NCBI GenBank assembly: GCA_928212115.1
Contig: CAKMRJ010000001.1
Span: 179,097,447-179,161,446 of the forward strand
From: Lactuca virosa
Taxonomy: Eukaryota; Streptophyta; Magnoliopsida; Asterales; Asteraceae
Reading direction: 5' to 3'
Length of the DNA stretch: 64,000 nt
Within the stretch, counting starts at the first letter, position 1, and every line of letters begins with the position of its first letter. The position numbers were made by a program, and so were the translations under genes. Positions 35,274 to 45,799 of this stretch are shown here, one piece after another. The notes under the pieces were generated by a model that worked only from the letters and a program-made list of their open reading frames with translations, searched no databases and was not told where the DNA came from.

Positions 35274-35969
35274 ATGTCTAGTTCAGACAACTATGGTCTT
35301 CCCAAATCTTTTGGAACAAGCTTTCCTCTTGAAGATGATGTCCCGCGGTTGGATCGTGGAAGTCATACTTCACTTCCTCCACCTCCTCCAATAATTCCCC
35401 CTAACCTACAAGTTCAAAGACTTGAAAAATTCAAGGTCACTCAAGCCCTACTTGCAATGAAAGATCAGATGGAAGGCATGTGTGTACTCATGTCTTGGAG
35501 ATGAAGTCACGTATTGACAGGCTGAGAGTATTGGGTGTCGTTGTCTCGAGGAAGTTGGCGGTCGACTGGGTTCTTTAATCACTTCCCGAGTCATATAGTG
35601 AGTTCATAAATAACTACTATGTGACAGTCCATGACATGACCCTTATTGATCTTACCTATTTGCTTATTGCTGCTGAATCAGAAATGATTTGGCGCACTGG
35701 AAAAGTAAATTTGATTGGAAGATATACTCCCCAAACTGCCATGGACATTGACAATGGAAACATTGGAAGTCCATAAAAGATTTTCTCTTTCCAAGGGAAA
35801 GAGAAAGGCTAAGTCTGAGATTGTCCCGCGTACCATTCCCAAAGAGTCTATATGTTTCTATTGCCAAGAGAAGGGGCATTGGTTGCGAAGCTGCCCTGAC
35901 TACCTGAAAGATCTGAGAAAAGGTAGAATCAAAAAGTTTGACTCTGCTTCAGGTAAGTCTACTGTCTAA
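35274..35969 (+). pseudogene. gag: Gag of element B, internal 2
   Basis: Same protein as 25708-26403. The ATG at 35274 opens a frame that is lost near residue 63 by a small deletion (KDQMEGMCVLMSWR then stop at 35502-35504). The zinc knuckle, CFYCQEKGHWLRSC (about 35853-35894), is intact in another frame, and the C-terminus ends at 35969. The damage differs from internal 1, so the two copies decayed independently after the shared shortening. Confidence 0.85.
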
Positions 35970-38110
35970 CTCTATTAAGTTCCTAATTGTTGATTCTTAA
36001 TACATGATGTGACAAGGTTGCATTTTGATGTTTTGTAGGATCATGCAAAGGGAAGGAAGCTTAAAGGAAGTGTATGCTGAATCTAATCGCGAAGATGGAT
36101 TTCAATCGCATGGTTCGAAGATCGGATTTTTTAGCTGCTGCTTAGAGTTATGATAGATTGCTAGGAAATATGTAATAACATAGTTTTCATTTATAATTGC
36201 ATTGTAAGGAAAAGTTTTTTCCGCATTTTATAAATAAATAAAATTTTGTTTTTATTTTTATTATATATCCATGCAATGGCATTTGTGAAAATTGATGTTT
36301 GTATGTTTCTATATTAGCAATATGAATTTGATTCTTTCGTTTGTGGTAGTGTCGAGTTTTTGCCAAATAAGGAAAGATTTTCATCACCAAAGTTTCAATT
36401 GGACAGAAACTTGGAATCATGCAATTTGTATTGTATGATGAATGAGAATTTTCATCTTTGGTAAATTAAGACTAATTCCTTGTTCACATGTATATGTGAG
36501 TCAAGTGAAGAACTAGGGGATCGGGTACATTGGGTGTGCGTTTGGTCAAGATGCACCACAAAGATCCATAAGACTATTCGTCATGATTTGCTAAAGTTTA
36601 GTAAACATGGTTATGCTTACAAGTTTAAGTATAATTCTGAAACATTGGAAAATGTTCAATGTATGGCACAACGAATGAGAAGAATCATAGTAGGCAGAAA
36701 TATAAAAGTTTCTCCAATCTGAAAAAATGGGATAGTACTTTAGTATCGTGTTTTATGATCATCTTAATGTTTATGGAAAAACCATATTACAATTGATCCT
36801 GTAAACACATCTTAGTGCATTCGTATGGCTGAGAAGAGGAATCGTGAATTGTTGAAAAGTTTAAATCAAGAAGATGAGCCATACTTCGTTCCCAAAACAA
36901 GTCCTAGTGTCATACTCCAAGATTGTAACCTTGAGTGACATAATCTTAAGAAAACTTTAAAACACTTTTCGAATGTAGAGTAATAGTTTTATACACTTGT
37001 ACATTTGAAATTGGTAAGTTGTGATGTTGTGGATAAAACAAAGGGCCAACTAAGGCCAAGTGTGTGAAGTGTTTGTCTTGATTAGAATCTGCAATAACTC
37101 TTGAAATATTTGTTTGTCAAGTAATGTTCCTTGACAAAGTGAATCATATATGTCAAGAGGTCAGTGGGAGTCTTAAAGATCTTGACAAGTTTCAAGAACT
37201 AATCAAGAATAAACCTATTGTTAAACACTAGCACACGACTTGAGGTTTGTGACCTATCGTGTTGACATATTCTTGTTTCTGTGCCCATTCAGGTTAAAGT
37301 TGAGTATGCATGTGAGTTCTGAGAGTTCTCAATTGGTTGCATAACAATTTGGAAGCAATGGTAGGCCCTTGTGCTGCCAAGTGGCAAGAAATTAAGATTA
37401 AAAAAAGTTCAGTCCATATGAGTTTGGATTTGTCACTGACCTTGTCTTGTGATTATGGTTATGAAAAATTCACATGGATAGGAACATATACGCCATACAA
37501 TCTAAGTGTCATAAGGTTTCTCTCTGACTCATGAAAATGATTTTGAGAAAACACTTTCACTAAGTAGATTTTCAGGAGATACAATTGTGATATTTTCAAA
37601 TTCAATTATGATTACGGCATCCCTCTTCATAATTTGAATTGTGAGAAAAGTCAAAGGGTCTAAACATTTGAGACTTATTGCTATAAGTTCTAAAATTGTT
37701 TAGACACATATGTGACCTATCTAAAGAAAGGTGTATTAGTTTGAGAAGCCTAGATAAAGTCTTATCGAAGCGTCTCATATCAGAAATCTGAACTTTGGTA
37801 ATGAGAGTCAATAAGTATTGATTTCTAGAAGTCCATCTGATTTCTGAATATATGTCAAAGATAGTGGGAGCATAAGTGTTATGCTAATTAAGATAATAAT
37901 TATTATGATAGTGGGAGCATAATTATTATGGAAAATGTTGCAAGTTGGCAATGTTAATTATAGAAAACAAAAGTTTCAAGTCGCAATGTCGCAGGGTTTG
38001 AAAAGTTGTTTTGCTATAATTAAGGGGGAGTAATCTATACTTCATTTCAAATTTAAAAGCTTAGATTGTGAGATTTTAATCAAATTTAGTCAAATATATA
38101 TGAATGGTAT
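35970..38110 (+). pseudogene. pol: eroded pol of element B, internal 2
   Basis: The same three scraps as internal 1: HGYAYKFKYNSETLE (about 36607), MAEKRNRELLKSL (about 36825) and NLEAMVGPCAAKWQEIK (about 37349), the last closer to the element C sequence than the internal 1 copy. No protease, RT box or RNase H. Confidence 0.7.
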
Positions 38111-39700
38111 GTTGGAATGGTTCAACATCAGGAAATTCGATATATGGAAATGTTAATTGCGTTCTCAAAATTTGATTATGATTACGACATCCCTCTTCAT
38201 AATCAAAATTATGAGAACATGACAAATAGAAATGTTATAGCAAAAGACTGATCAAATATCATGTCTTTATGTTAGACTAAAGTGGTTAAACAACTGTTAA
38301 GGACAATCTAAGGTTTGCCAAAGATTGGTCGCTTAAGGACAGTTGGAAGTATAGTAACCGAAGGACCATATTGACATTATTATGAATAGACAGGAGTCTA
38401 CTAATAATGAGTTGTTGTATGGAAAATATGGAATGTTTCCATATTGGGAGTTGAAGAATAGATGAAAAAGTAAGAAACTTTTATGCAAGTAGGATGTTCA
38501 AAGGAATGTACTTTGAATTTGAGACTTCATTTCCATGGAATTGTCTTGTAACAATCTCCAAAGGAATATTTTGTAATATCATTGGTCAAGTCTCTGTGAC
38601 TTTTGGCACCTAGACATTACAAAAGAATCTTTGCATGATAGAATCTAACACTTTCTAGCAGTGACAAGAATTTGGAATACCTACACTTGCAATAAGGATT
38701 TGGAATTTTGAAATGAGCATCATTGAAATGTTTTTCAATTGATATATTTCAAAAAGTAAGGACCATAGGAAAACATAATGTGCATGCTTGGTGCATGGCA
38801 TAACTATTGTTTAGACAAACATAGTGTGCATGCTTGGAGCATGGCATAACTATTGTTTTAATTCAAGTATTAAGTTGACTATTCGAAACATTATACAATG
38901 AATAATGAGTAATCAATATGGGACTCAAAAGCTTTGGGCCATATAGGATTAGTATTATTTTTGTGTTTCACTTTGCATGTTTTGACTTCCCGAATAACTA
39001 GGTTATTCAAACCATCCACAGTCGATCATACTTTGGAAGTAGGTATTGAGGCAAGACTGTCATGAATGAGTCTGTAGAGGTGTGTTAGTCATAGCACAAG
39101 TTTTGCTACAGTGTTCATGAGTGCTCCTGGAATAAGATTCGAGTATTGGATTCAACCCACGCTCATTTGAATAAACTTCATGGATTTTATCACGAGTGAT
39201 CATGAGACGATAATATCTTATATTTTTGAAACGGAGACATGTGAGTTGTAGTTGCGAGTCAGTTTCACATTGACATATGTAAACACACTAATAACTTGGA
39301 TGTTATAAACCATATTGTTGTGTGTAATTTGATGAGTAGGTACAAGTGAGCATTTGGGTCGAAATTTATCCGTTCCTTTTACCCCATGTGGATAAAAGCG
39401 ATATTTATGGGCCCCTCGATGATTTAGTGATGACACAAGACCTGGACTGATTTGATTTGTTCAATTAGTCGGTCGTCATAAATCGGAAATCGGGAAACAA
39501 CAGATGGACAGAGAGAATGATTATAATCCATGTCTCAGTCCATATGATATCTAGAATGGAGGAATATATGATCCTTTATCTAATGGACGCGTCATTTACT
39601 AGGTCAGAGTTCAACAACGGCTTTTAAGAGCTACGATTGCTAGTCGGGTTGTGGAGTCGTACTTGCAATAATAGTTATTAGACTTATCCAAATGGGATAC
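38111..39700 (+). other. B internal 2, 3' noncoding part
   Basis: Matches 31174-32872. The purine tract before the last LTR is mutated (AAATGGGATAC, 39690-39700). A short tandem duplication of GTGCATGCTTGG-type words lies at 38780-38845. Confidence 0.75.
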
Positions 39701-40490
39701 TGTTGGATTAGTGTCTAAGTCCATAACTATAATTGATATGTACTTGACCCGAGAGTAGCATGGTCTATTTGGGTTGCATGGCACCGGAACAGTCTGAAGG
39801 ATGGATAATTGAGAAGCGGTTATTTATGGGGTTTATTAATATATTATAAGTTCTAATATATTAATATGAAATCATATTATTTAATTAGTATTGATCAAGA
39901 ATTAATTTGGAATTAATTTTGTGATCAAAAGGGACTAATTAAATATATGGGGATTGATTATGTAAATCATTCATTCTTATAATGTGGGCTTATGATCCAT
40001 AGTTCTTTGTGTTGGGCTAAACCCATGTGGTGACCCATGGATGATCCATGGAGGTTTAAACCCATGGAGCATGAGGAATATGGAAGGTCATGCACATTAG
40101 GGTTTTCATGGTGTAACCCTAATTAAGCCACAGTATATAAGAACCCTTCTAGCTCATGAAATCGGACCTAAGGAAGCTTACAAGAGGGCAAGCCGATTTT
40201 ATGAGTGCAAGTAACATCCTCTCAAGTTCCTCCATTGTTGGTGGTATTGTGTGATTCCATTTGAGGTGCAACACTTGTGGCACTAAGTTCTTAAAGGTCC
40301 AAGGTTTCCAACTACAACAAAAGGTATGTCATCTAACTAGAATTTTGTAGTAAAGATACTCCATTGTATGCTAGTTAGGATGATGCTTTGGAAAAATAAA
40401 AGTTTGCATGTATATTAGAGAAAACATAGATCCAAAGCATCTAGGGTTGCATGTACACCATAGGAGTGTTAGAATGCTCAAAACCCTTCA
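39701..40490 (+). repeat. third LTR of element B
   Basis: 790 bp from TGTTGGATTAGTG to CCCTTCA, followed by the TSD TGTAT (40491-40495) that matches 11499-11503. Confidence 0.95.
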
Positions 40491-40495
40491 TGTAT

Positions 40496-41058
40496 AACCA
40501 GAGATGAGGTGGTACATGTGATAAATAAGAAACAACAGAGTGGCATGGAACAACATAGACGTGAGGAATCCATTGAACAACCTAGGGAAGAAGTGTTTGG
40601 TACTACTGATCCTAGGTAACACAACTTGAAGAAGCTTCTTGAGAAACCCCATGCGGTCTTGCGGTCGTTCTATCATGATCGGTCCAAACGTGTTGGTACT
40701 TCTTTGGTGGTTCGAGGTAATCGGATGAAAGCTCATTGGGAAGTGGTCAAGTGGTTCTTACGACACTTGAAGGGAACCCTTGATGTTTATCTGGTGTATG
40801 GTGCCAATGCACGACATACAAACTTGGTTTGATTGATAGACTCGGACCATGAAAGTGATATGGTGATAAATAGATCATTGGTGGTTGGTCTTGTTTAGAG
40901 TATTCTTTTGAAGGTGGAGAAACTTATCATGTTCTGTGACATGTAATACATTCAAAAGTCTGATGCTAAAGAGAATCCAGAAGACATGGTGACAAGGACG
41001 TTGCTCAGAGAGAAGTTCAAGCTTTGCTTGGACTTGGTTGACGTTTGTAAGAGGTAAG
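40496..41058 (+). pseudogene. pol: RT/RNase H end of element A, after the B insertion
   Basis: Frames here give AHWEVVKWFLRHLKGTLDV (about 40732-40790), the usual copia word before RNase H, then LIDSDHESD for the first RNase H acidic site and ENPEDMVTRTLLREKFKLCL (about 40970-41030) for the C-terminus. Stops interrupt it. The central RNase H part and the whole catalytic RT are missing, so element A had a large internal deletion as well as the B insertion. Confidence 0.85.
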
Positions 41059-41141
41059 CCCCTTCGGGGTTTGATGACAGGAAGGGAGGGAAGTTCTTGT
41101 TTATGGTGGAGTTTAGAGGATGCCCAATTCAAGGTGGAGAT

Positions 41142-42270
41142 TGTTAAATATGACTTGAGTATTTGGAGCATTCACATGGAGCATTTGAGTTCAATGGAGC
41201 ACTTGGAACTCAATGGAGAACTTGGGATTCATGGAGCACGTGACAAAGGAATAGATCATCTAAGAAAGGAATGGATCTCCTGATAAAGGAATGAATCTCT
41301 TAACAAAGGACATGGTATGCCAAACTGTCATTAGATGCCATAAAGTGACTTAATATGCCACCGGGTGACTTGATATGCCACCAAGTGACTTGATGTGACT
41401 TGATATGCCACAAAGTGACAAGATATGACACCTAGTGACAAGATATGTCATTCATGAGGATGATGCGCCATTATGAAGAAGATGCGCCAACTTGGAGTCA
41501 AGATGTGCCATTTGAGAAGGAGGTGGTGCCAACTTGGAAGAGGATGCACCATCCCTTGATCAAGATGCGTCATATACATGCCTGATGCGCCATCTTAATG
41601 CAAGGATGCGCCACTTGCTTCCTTGATATGCCAAGGTATCCCTTTATGAGCCGTATGCTATGAAGTCCTCTATATTGCTCAAGATTGTCCAAGGATCCCA
41701 TGAAGTTGAAGATGCTTATGGAATACACCTTGATGCGCCACCGTGATGGATGAAGCGCCACTAATGTTCATGATGCGCCACTTGTGCATCGTGATGCGTC
41801 ACCGTGGCTCATAATGCTCCATCATGTGTGTTGCTGATGCTCATGGGTTGTATGACATGGATGAATATCCCATAAGATGTTGCATGACAGATTGTGATTC
41901 ATTGACACCTTTCATGGGCCTATGGGCCAGATGGGCTTGTCCCATTAACGTTTTAGGTCTGATCCCTCAAGTATAAATAGGGATGAATGCTAAGTCATTT
42001 GTCTTGTCTTTTTTTTTGTATCCTTAGTGAATATGATGAATCTCTACTGATTGTACTTGTAATCTCTGTTTGAAAACTCTATGAATAAAGAATATTCCCC
42101 TCTTGTCCGTGGACGTAGGTTACCTTGACTGTACCATGTAAATACTGTGTCTTTGTGTGCTTTTATTTTCGTGTATTATCCGTATTACTTCCTAACAATG
42201 GTCATCAGAACTTGGTAAGTGGCATCATACTTATTCTGAGTCTTGACAAGTATCGTATGTTTCCCTAACA
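41142..42270 (+). repeat. 3' LTR of element A
   Basis: 1129 bp, TGTTAAATATGAC to CCTAACA, preceded by the purine tract AAGGTGGAGA (41131-41140). TATAAATA at 41972-41979; minisatellite at about 41315-41450. The right TSD ACCTT is at 42271-42275. Confidence 0.92.
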
Positions 42271-43224
42271 ACCTTCATTTTTCTTAGTTGCTGAATAACC
42301 GAGTGAATTGTGTCACTTGAACAAATATATCTTGTAGCTTGGCATTCCTATCTTATGTATCATCTAATCCTCCAAAATTTCTTCTACTACGTGTTCGAAT
42401 CATGACCATAATTGGTGCCTTTTGCCTATTGGACACCCGTGCTTCAAAGTTTTCCAAATCTTCATATACGTCTTTATGAAACTTAGATGGAAAACCATGT
42501 TGGTGATGCAAGAGGCCGCGTATATTGTTTTTATTGAATCTAATTTTACTTGACATTCATGTTGTTTGAATGAATAAAAATATTAAGAACACAAATTTCT
42601 TTTATATTCGAACAATTTCATTGTGTTTCGTAAAGAATTACTTAACGAATTTAGTTTTCAAAAAAACGTTAATTTTCCAAATATCGCCTGCCACCTTGGG
42701 CTTCAAGAAAATATTTTAAGAATGAAGCCACAAAAAAACGTTAAAGCTTAAATTCAGATTCGGAAATTAGCATCTTCATCAAATATCAGTTGACAAACGT
42801 GTTCAATAAATTTGGTGTTTATTTGATGAACTGCAATAAAGAAATCATTTTTTTTTATAAAAATAGATACTTTTGAAAACTTCAAAAATTTATATATATT
42901 TCAAAGTCAAAAAGAAACTTTAAGCAACATCGTTTTAAGGATCCTATGTTAAATAAAATCTAAAAAGTTGGCAAAAATATGATATGGGGATTAAGTGCAA
43001 AAAATGTGCACTTTATGAATTTATCAAATTTTTTTCTCATATTGTCATGCCATGTCATCGTCATATTATTTTTCTTTCACCCTACAAACCCATGAGTGTT
43101 ATATTATATTTTACTTTTAGTTTTCTATTTTAATTGAATAAAATATAATTATAATAAATTAATAAAAAGAAAATACTTCATTAATTAAAAATAATACATA
43201 TAAAATTAAAAACATAAATAAAAT
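42271..43224. other. right flank of the nest, AT-rich
   Basis: Sequence that was next to 8286 before element A inserted. It has an open minus-strand stretch (42353-42556) and a 75-90 bp block at 43150-43224 that resembles 59217-59290. Otherwise nothing is recognised. Confidence 0.5.
42353..42556 (-). pseudogene. open minus-strand fragment, unknown (67 aa)
   Basis: ATG at 42554-42556 opens 67 codons beginning MSSKIRFNKNNIRGLLHHQH, with FHKDVYEDLENFEARVSNRQ in the middle. I do not recognise the family. It points toward the insertion site of A and could be an exon or TE fragment continuing at 8286, or a chance ORF. Confidence 0.25.
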
Positions 43225-43228
43225 CATA

Positions 43229-43281
<53 letters not shown>

Positions 43282-43296
43282 CTATATATATATATA
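43225..43296. repeat. (TA)n microsatellite
   Basis: TA dinucleotides with two small interruptions, ending at the Helitron terminus. Confidence 0.95.
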
Positions 43297-43661
43297 CTAG
43301 CTGTTACTCGCGTCAAACGACGGGTATAAATTGTTTTTTCAAAAATTAGTTTGTAGAGGTGATTGCTTTTTTTGTGAAAATGGTTTACTATATCTAAATA
43401 GTTATCAGTATTGTCATCCTAGCAGAGACGTAATCAATAAGAACTAAAAATGAAAAGTTAGGATTCTTTATAAATGTACATGAAAACGTGATTGATTGCG
43501 CATTTTAATCCTTCAACATTTCTTTATACATCACATTTGATGTACTTTAAATGTTAGTCAGGTTTCACTAATACACTTGTATTGACATGTGATATCCTTC
43601 TAGATAATGCCACATAAAATTGACCATGCGAGAAAACCGATTCCGAAAGATAAATACCTAC
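43297..43661 (-). mobile_element. 3' end of a decayed Helitron
   Basis: On the minus strand the sequence ends in CTAG (43297-43300), preceded by an imperfect hairpin (arms ACCCG and CGAGT, about 43305-43325), and is followed by T. This is the usual 3' terminus of plant Helitrons, which move by rolling-circle transfer and end CTRR next to T. Upstream on the same strand is a helicase C-terminal peptide (43554-43661). The 5' end was not found. Confidence 0.7.
43554..43661 (-). pseudogene. Helitron helicase C-terminus
   Basis: A 35-residue open stretch reads VGIYLSESVFSHGQFYVALS, then RRISHVNTSVLVKPD and a TAA. The FSHGQFYVALSR block is the conserved last helicase motif of the PIF1-like domain in plant Helitron RepHel proteins, and the family also usually ends shortly after a VLV(K) word. 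RepHel nicks DNA and unwinds it during rolling-circle transposition. The Rep domain and the remaining helicase motifs are not visible upstream (43662-44941), so this is a relic. Confidence 0.8.
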
Positions 43662-44941
43662 TTAATATCATAAGTTTAAATAATTTGTTATTTCTTATTT
43701 TATTTTAGAGTTTAAGGGCCTTAAGTACTCAAATAAAAGTGATGGATGATAAAGAAGATTAGGACATGATCATCATTTCATATCTACTTAACCCTCTAAT
43801 ATTTATGTTGGGTAAATGAGCAGAGAGCCATCAAAATTTATTTATAACTTAAAAAAAAATAATGATATTTCACAAAATTATTGACTTTTACTTTGGCAAT
43901 ATTGCTTTGTAATAATATGTAATATATTAAAAGTATTAAGTACATATACGATTAAAAATTATCAAATCTGTAAAGCAAATTTGGCATGACCCAATTTGAC
44001 ATAAGTTATTAGGTCAATTAGTCGCACTTTTAAAATAAATTTTAATTAGTTTTTATGTTACTTCTTGTGATATAATTAGAAATTTCATTAAGAAGGCTAA
44101 TTTAAAACATATATAAAATTAAAACAAAGTAATTGTCATTACATAAATCCCAATGAAACTACAGCGCATACAACTACATGTGTCCACAACATTTTATTAA
44201 AAAAAAAAACTTATGTTATAAACATTAGGCTTATCGCTTATATCTTTATACTACTAATATTTTGACCAATTGTTGGAGCGCAGCTATGAGATTCCCTAGC
44301 CAACTCTTTGAGTATGAATTGCATGAATTGGGTAAGTATCGAAATGTGTACCAGGTTCCTTGTTAAACTGAATGCAACAGTTATAAAATTTAATTGTCAT
44401 ACACATACCAAACAATAACAATGTAGTTTCAAAGTACAATTTGTAAAGTTAAAAAATGCTATAACTGAGTATTCAAAAAGAAAAATACGATTATATGAAG
44501 ATTTTTGCATTCATTTACAATTATTTTATTTTTCTTATTCAAGCATTGTTATTTGAGGTACAGGGCTATAAATGGGTATACAAAAACGAAACGTACGTTG
44601 CTGTTATAGAATTTAGCCTAAATAAAAAGGAAAAATGGAAGAAATGGAAATGTACTTGTAGATCTTTACCCAAAAAAATTGTATAACTTGTGCTCCAAAG
44701 CTGGAAAATAAATATAAGCGGTCATAGCCCATATACAAAGTTGCCCTGCTTCTTCATCATCGTTTATCTACTCAATAGAACTTAAATTAAAAAGAAAAAC
44801 CACCACCCATTAACATCAAGGTAGAACATAACACAAAACAAAACAATGATTTCATAAGCACCATATACTGTGGTAGTTTTCAGAAATGAATGTGACAATG
44901 AATAATAATCACAAAATTTTGTATTTTAAAAAGTTTAAAAT
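43662..44941. other. AT-rich spacer, possible Helitron body remnant
   Basis: No ORF or motif that I can support. It lies upstream of the helicase relic on the minus strand and may be its eroded body or introns. Confidence 0.45.
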
Positions 44942-45799
44942 AATAATCAGTAAATAAAAAATCCAAATAGGTGCACAATTTTAGTAGTTGAGTTTAATTA
45001 ATCAAAAATTATAAAATACCATCAAAATACAATGTCTTAATTACCATTCTGCCCTCTTGTGATATGTGCTCATCAAACTCTATCTACCTTGCATCAAAAC
45101 AAACAATACTTAAACCCGGGTTTTTATTTCCAGATGTAAAGACAAAAAAAATCAAACTAGTCTATATAGACGACTAAGATCAGAAAGAGCAAGACAAAAA
45201 AAAATGCAAAAATAAAACCTTTGAACCACTTCTATGAGCAAATTCTCTAGAAAATAACCCATATTTACACAAAAATACCACTTGCTCGCCTTCTTCTTAT
45301 CTTATAGATACACACATACAGACATCTGCACACATGGATACACAAGATACACACAAACACAAACCTGATTATCTGCACATACACGTACATGTTAGAGTAA
45401 TTAAAAAGACAATTCAAAATAGAAATAGAAAAACACAATTATTTCTTGCATTTAACCCCAGTTAACACACATCTGTTTATATTTCGACTTTCATTCCCAC
45501 CTTGCATCACTTCTATCTTCTATATTTTCTAGACAAATTCGTTTCTCTGTTTAAAAACAAAAAACATAAACAATGGGAACTAAAAACGATAAATGGTTAA
45601 AAAAGGTAAAAACAGAAATACCAAACATGTTAGAACTTGAAATAACCTGGAACCAAGAACAATGGTAGTTCTTTCGTTGTTTTAGAGGTTGATTCGTTCC
45701 AGATTTTGGAACTTGGTAGAAAATCGAACATGTTAGAATGAGACATGGCAACAAAAACCACTAAATTTAGCACTTATTTGGGGGTGAGAGGTGGTATGT

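Larger units (their letters stand above)
11504..40490 (+). mobile_element. element B: composite LTR-internal-LTR-internal-LTR
   Basis: Three same-direction LTRs (11504-12291, 32873-33649, 39701-40490) separate two internal regions of the same family. The 5-bp flanks outside the outer LTRs are both TGTAT, so the whole composite behaves as one insertion into element A. After removing the nested C element and a gypsy solo LTR with one TSD copy each, internal 1 is about 6.09 kb and internal 2 is 6.05 kb. Both carry the same gag frame and the same eroded pol. Such multimers can arise by unequal crossing-over between LTRs or during reverse transcription of joined copies. Confidence 0.9.
8287..42270 (+). 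mobile_element. element A: old Ty1/copia element, outermost layer of the nest
   Basis: Two LTRs (8287-9393 and 41142-42270) in the same orientation enclose copia gag-protease-integrase remnants (9434-11503) and an RNase H end (40496-41058). The flanks are GCCTT on the left and ACCTT on the right, a 5-bp TSD with one mismatch. The order protease-integrase-RNase H marks Ty1/copia. Removing element B and one copy of its TSD leaves about 5.0 kb, and most of the RT domain is absent. Many stops, a changed LTR start (CG for TG) and about 20 bp of LTR length difference indicate an old insertion. Confidence 0.9.

Noticed and set aside
40488..41171. Minus-strand ORFs of 82 and 98 aa.
   Set aside because: Antisense to the RNase H remnant of element A on the plus strand.
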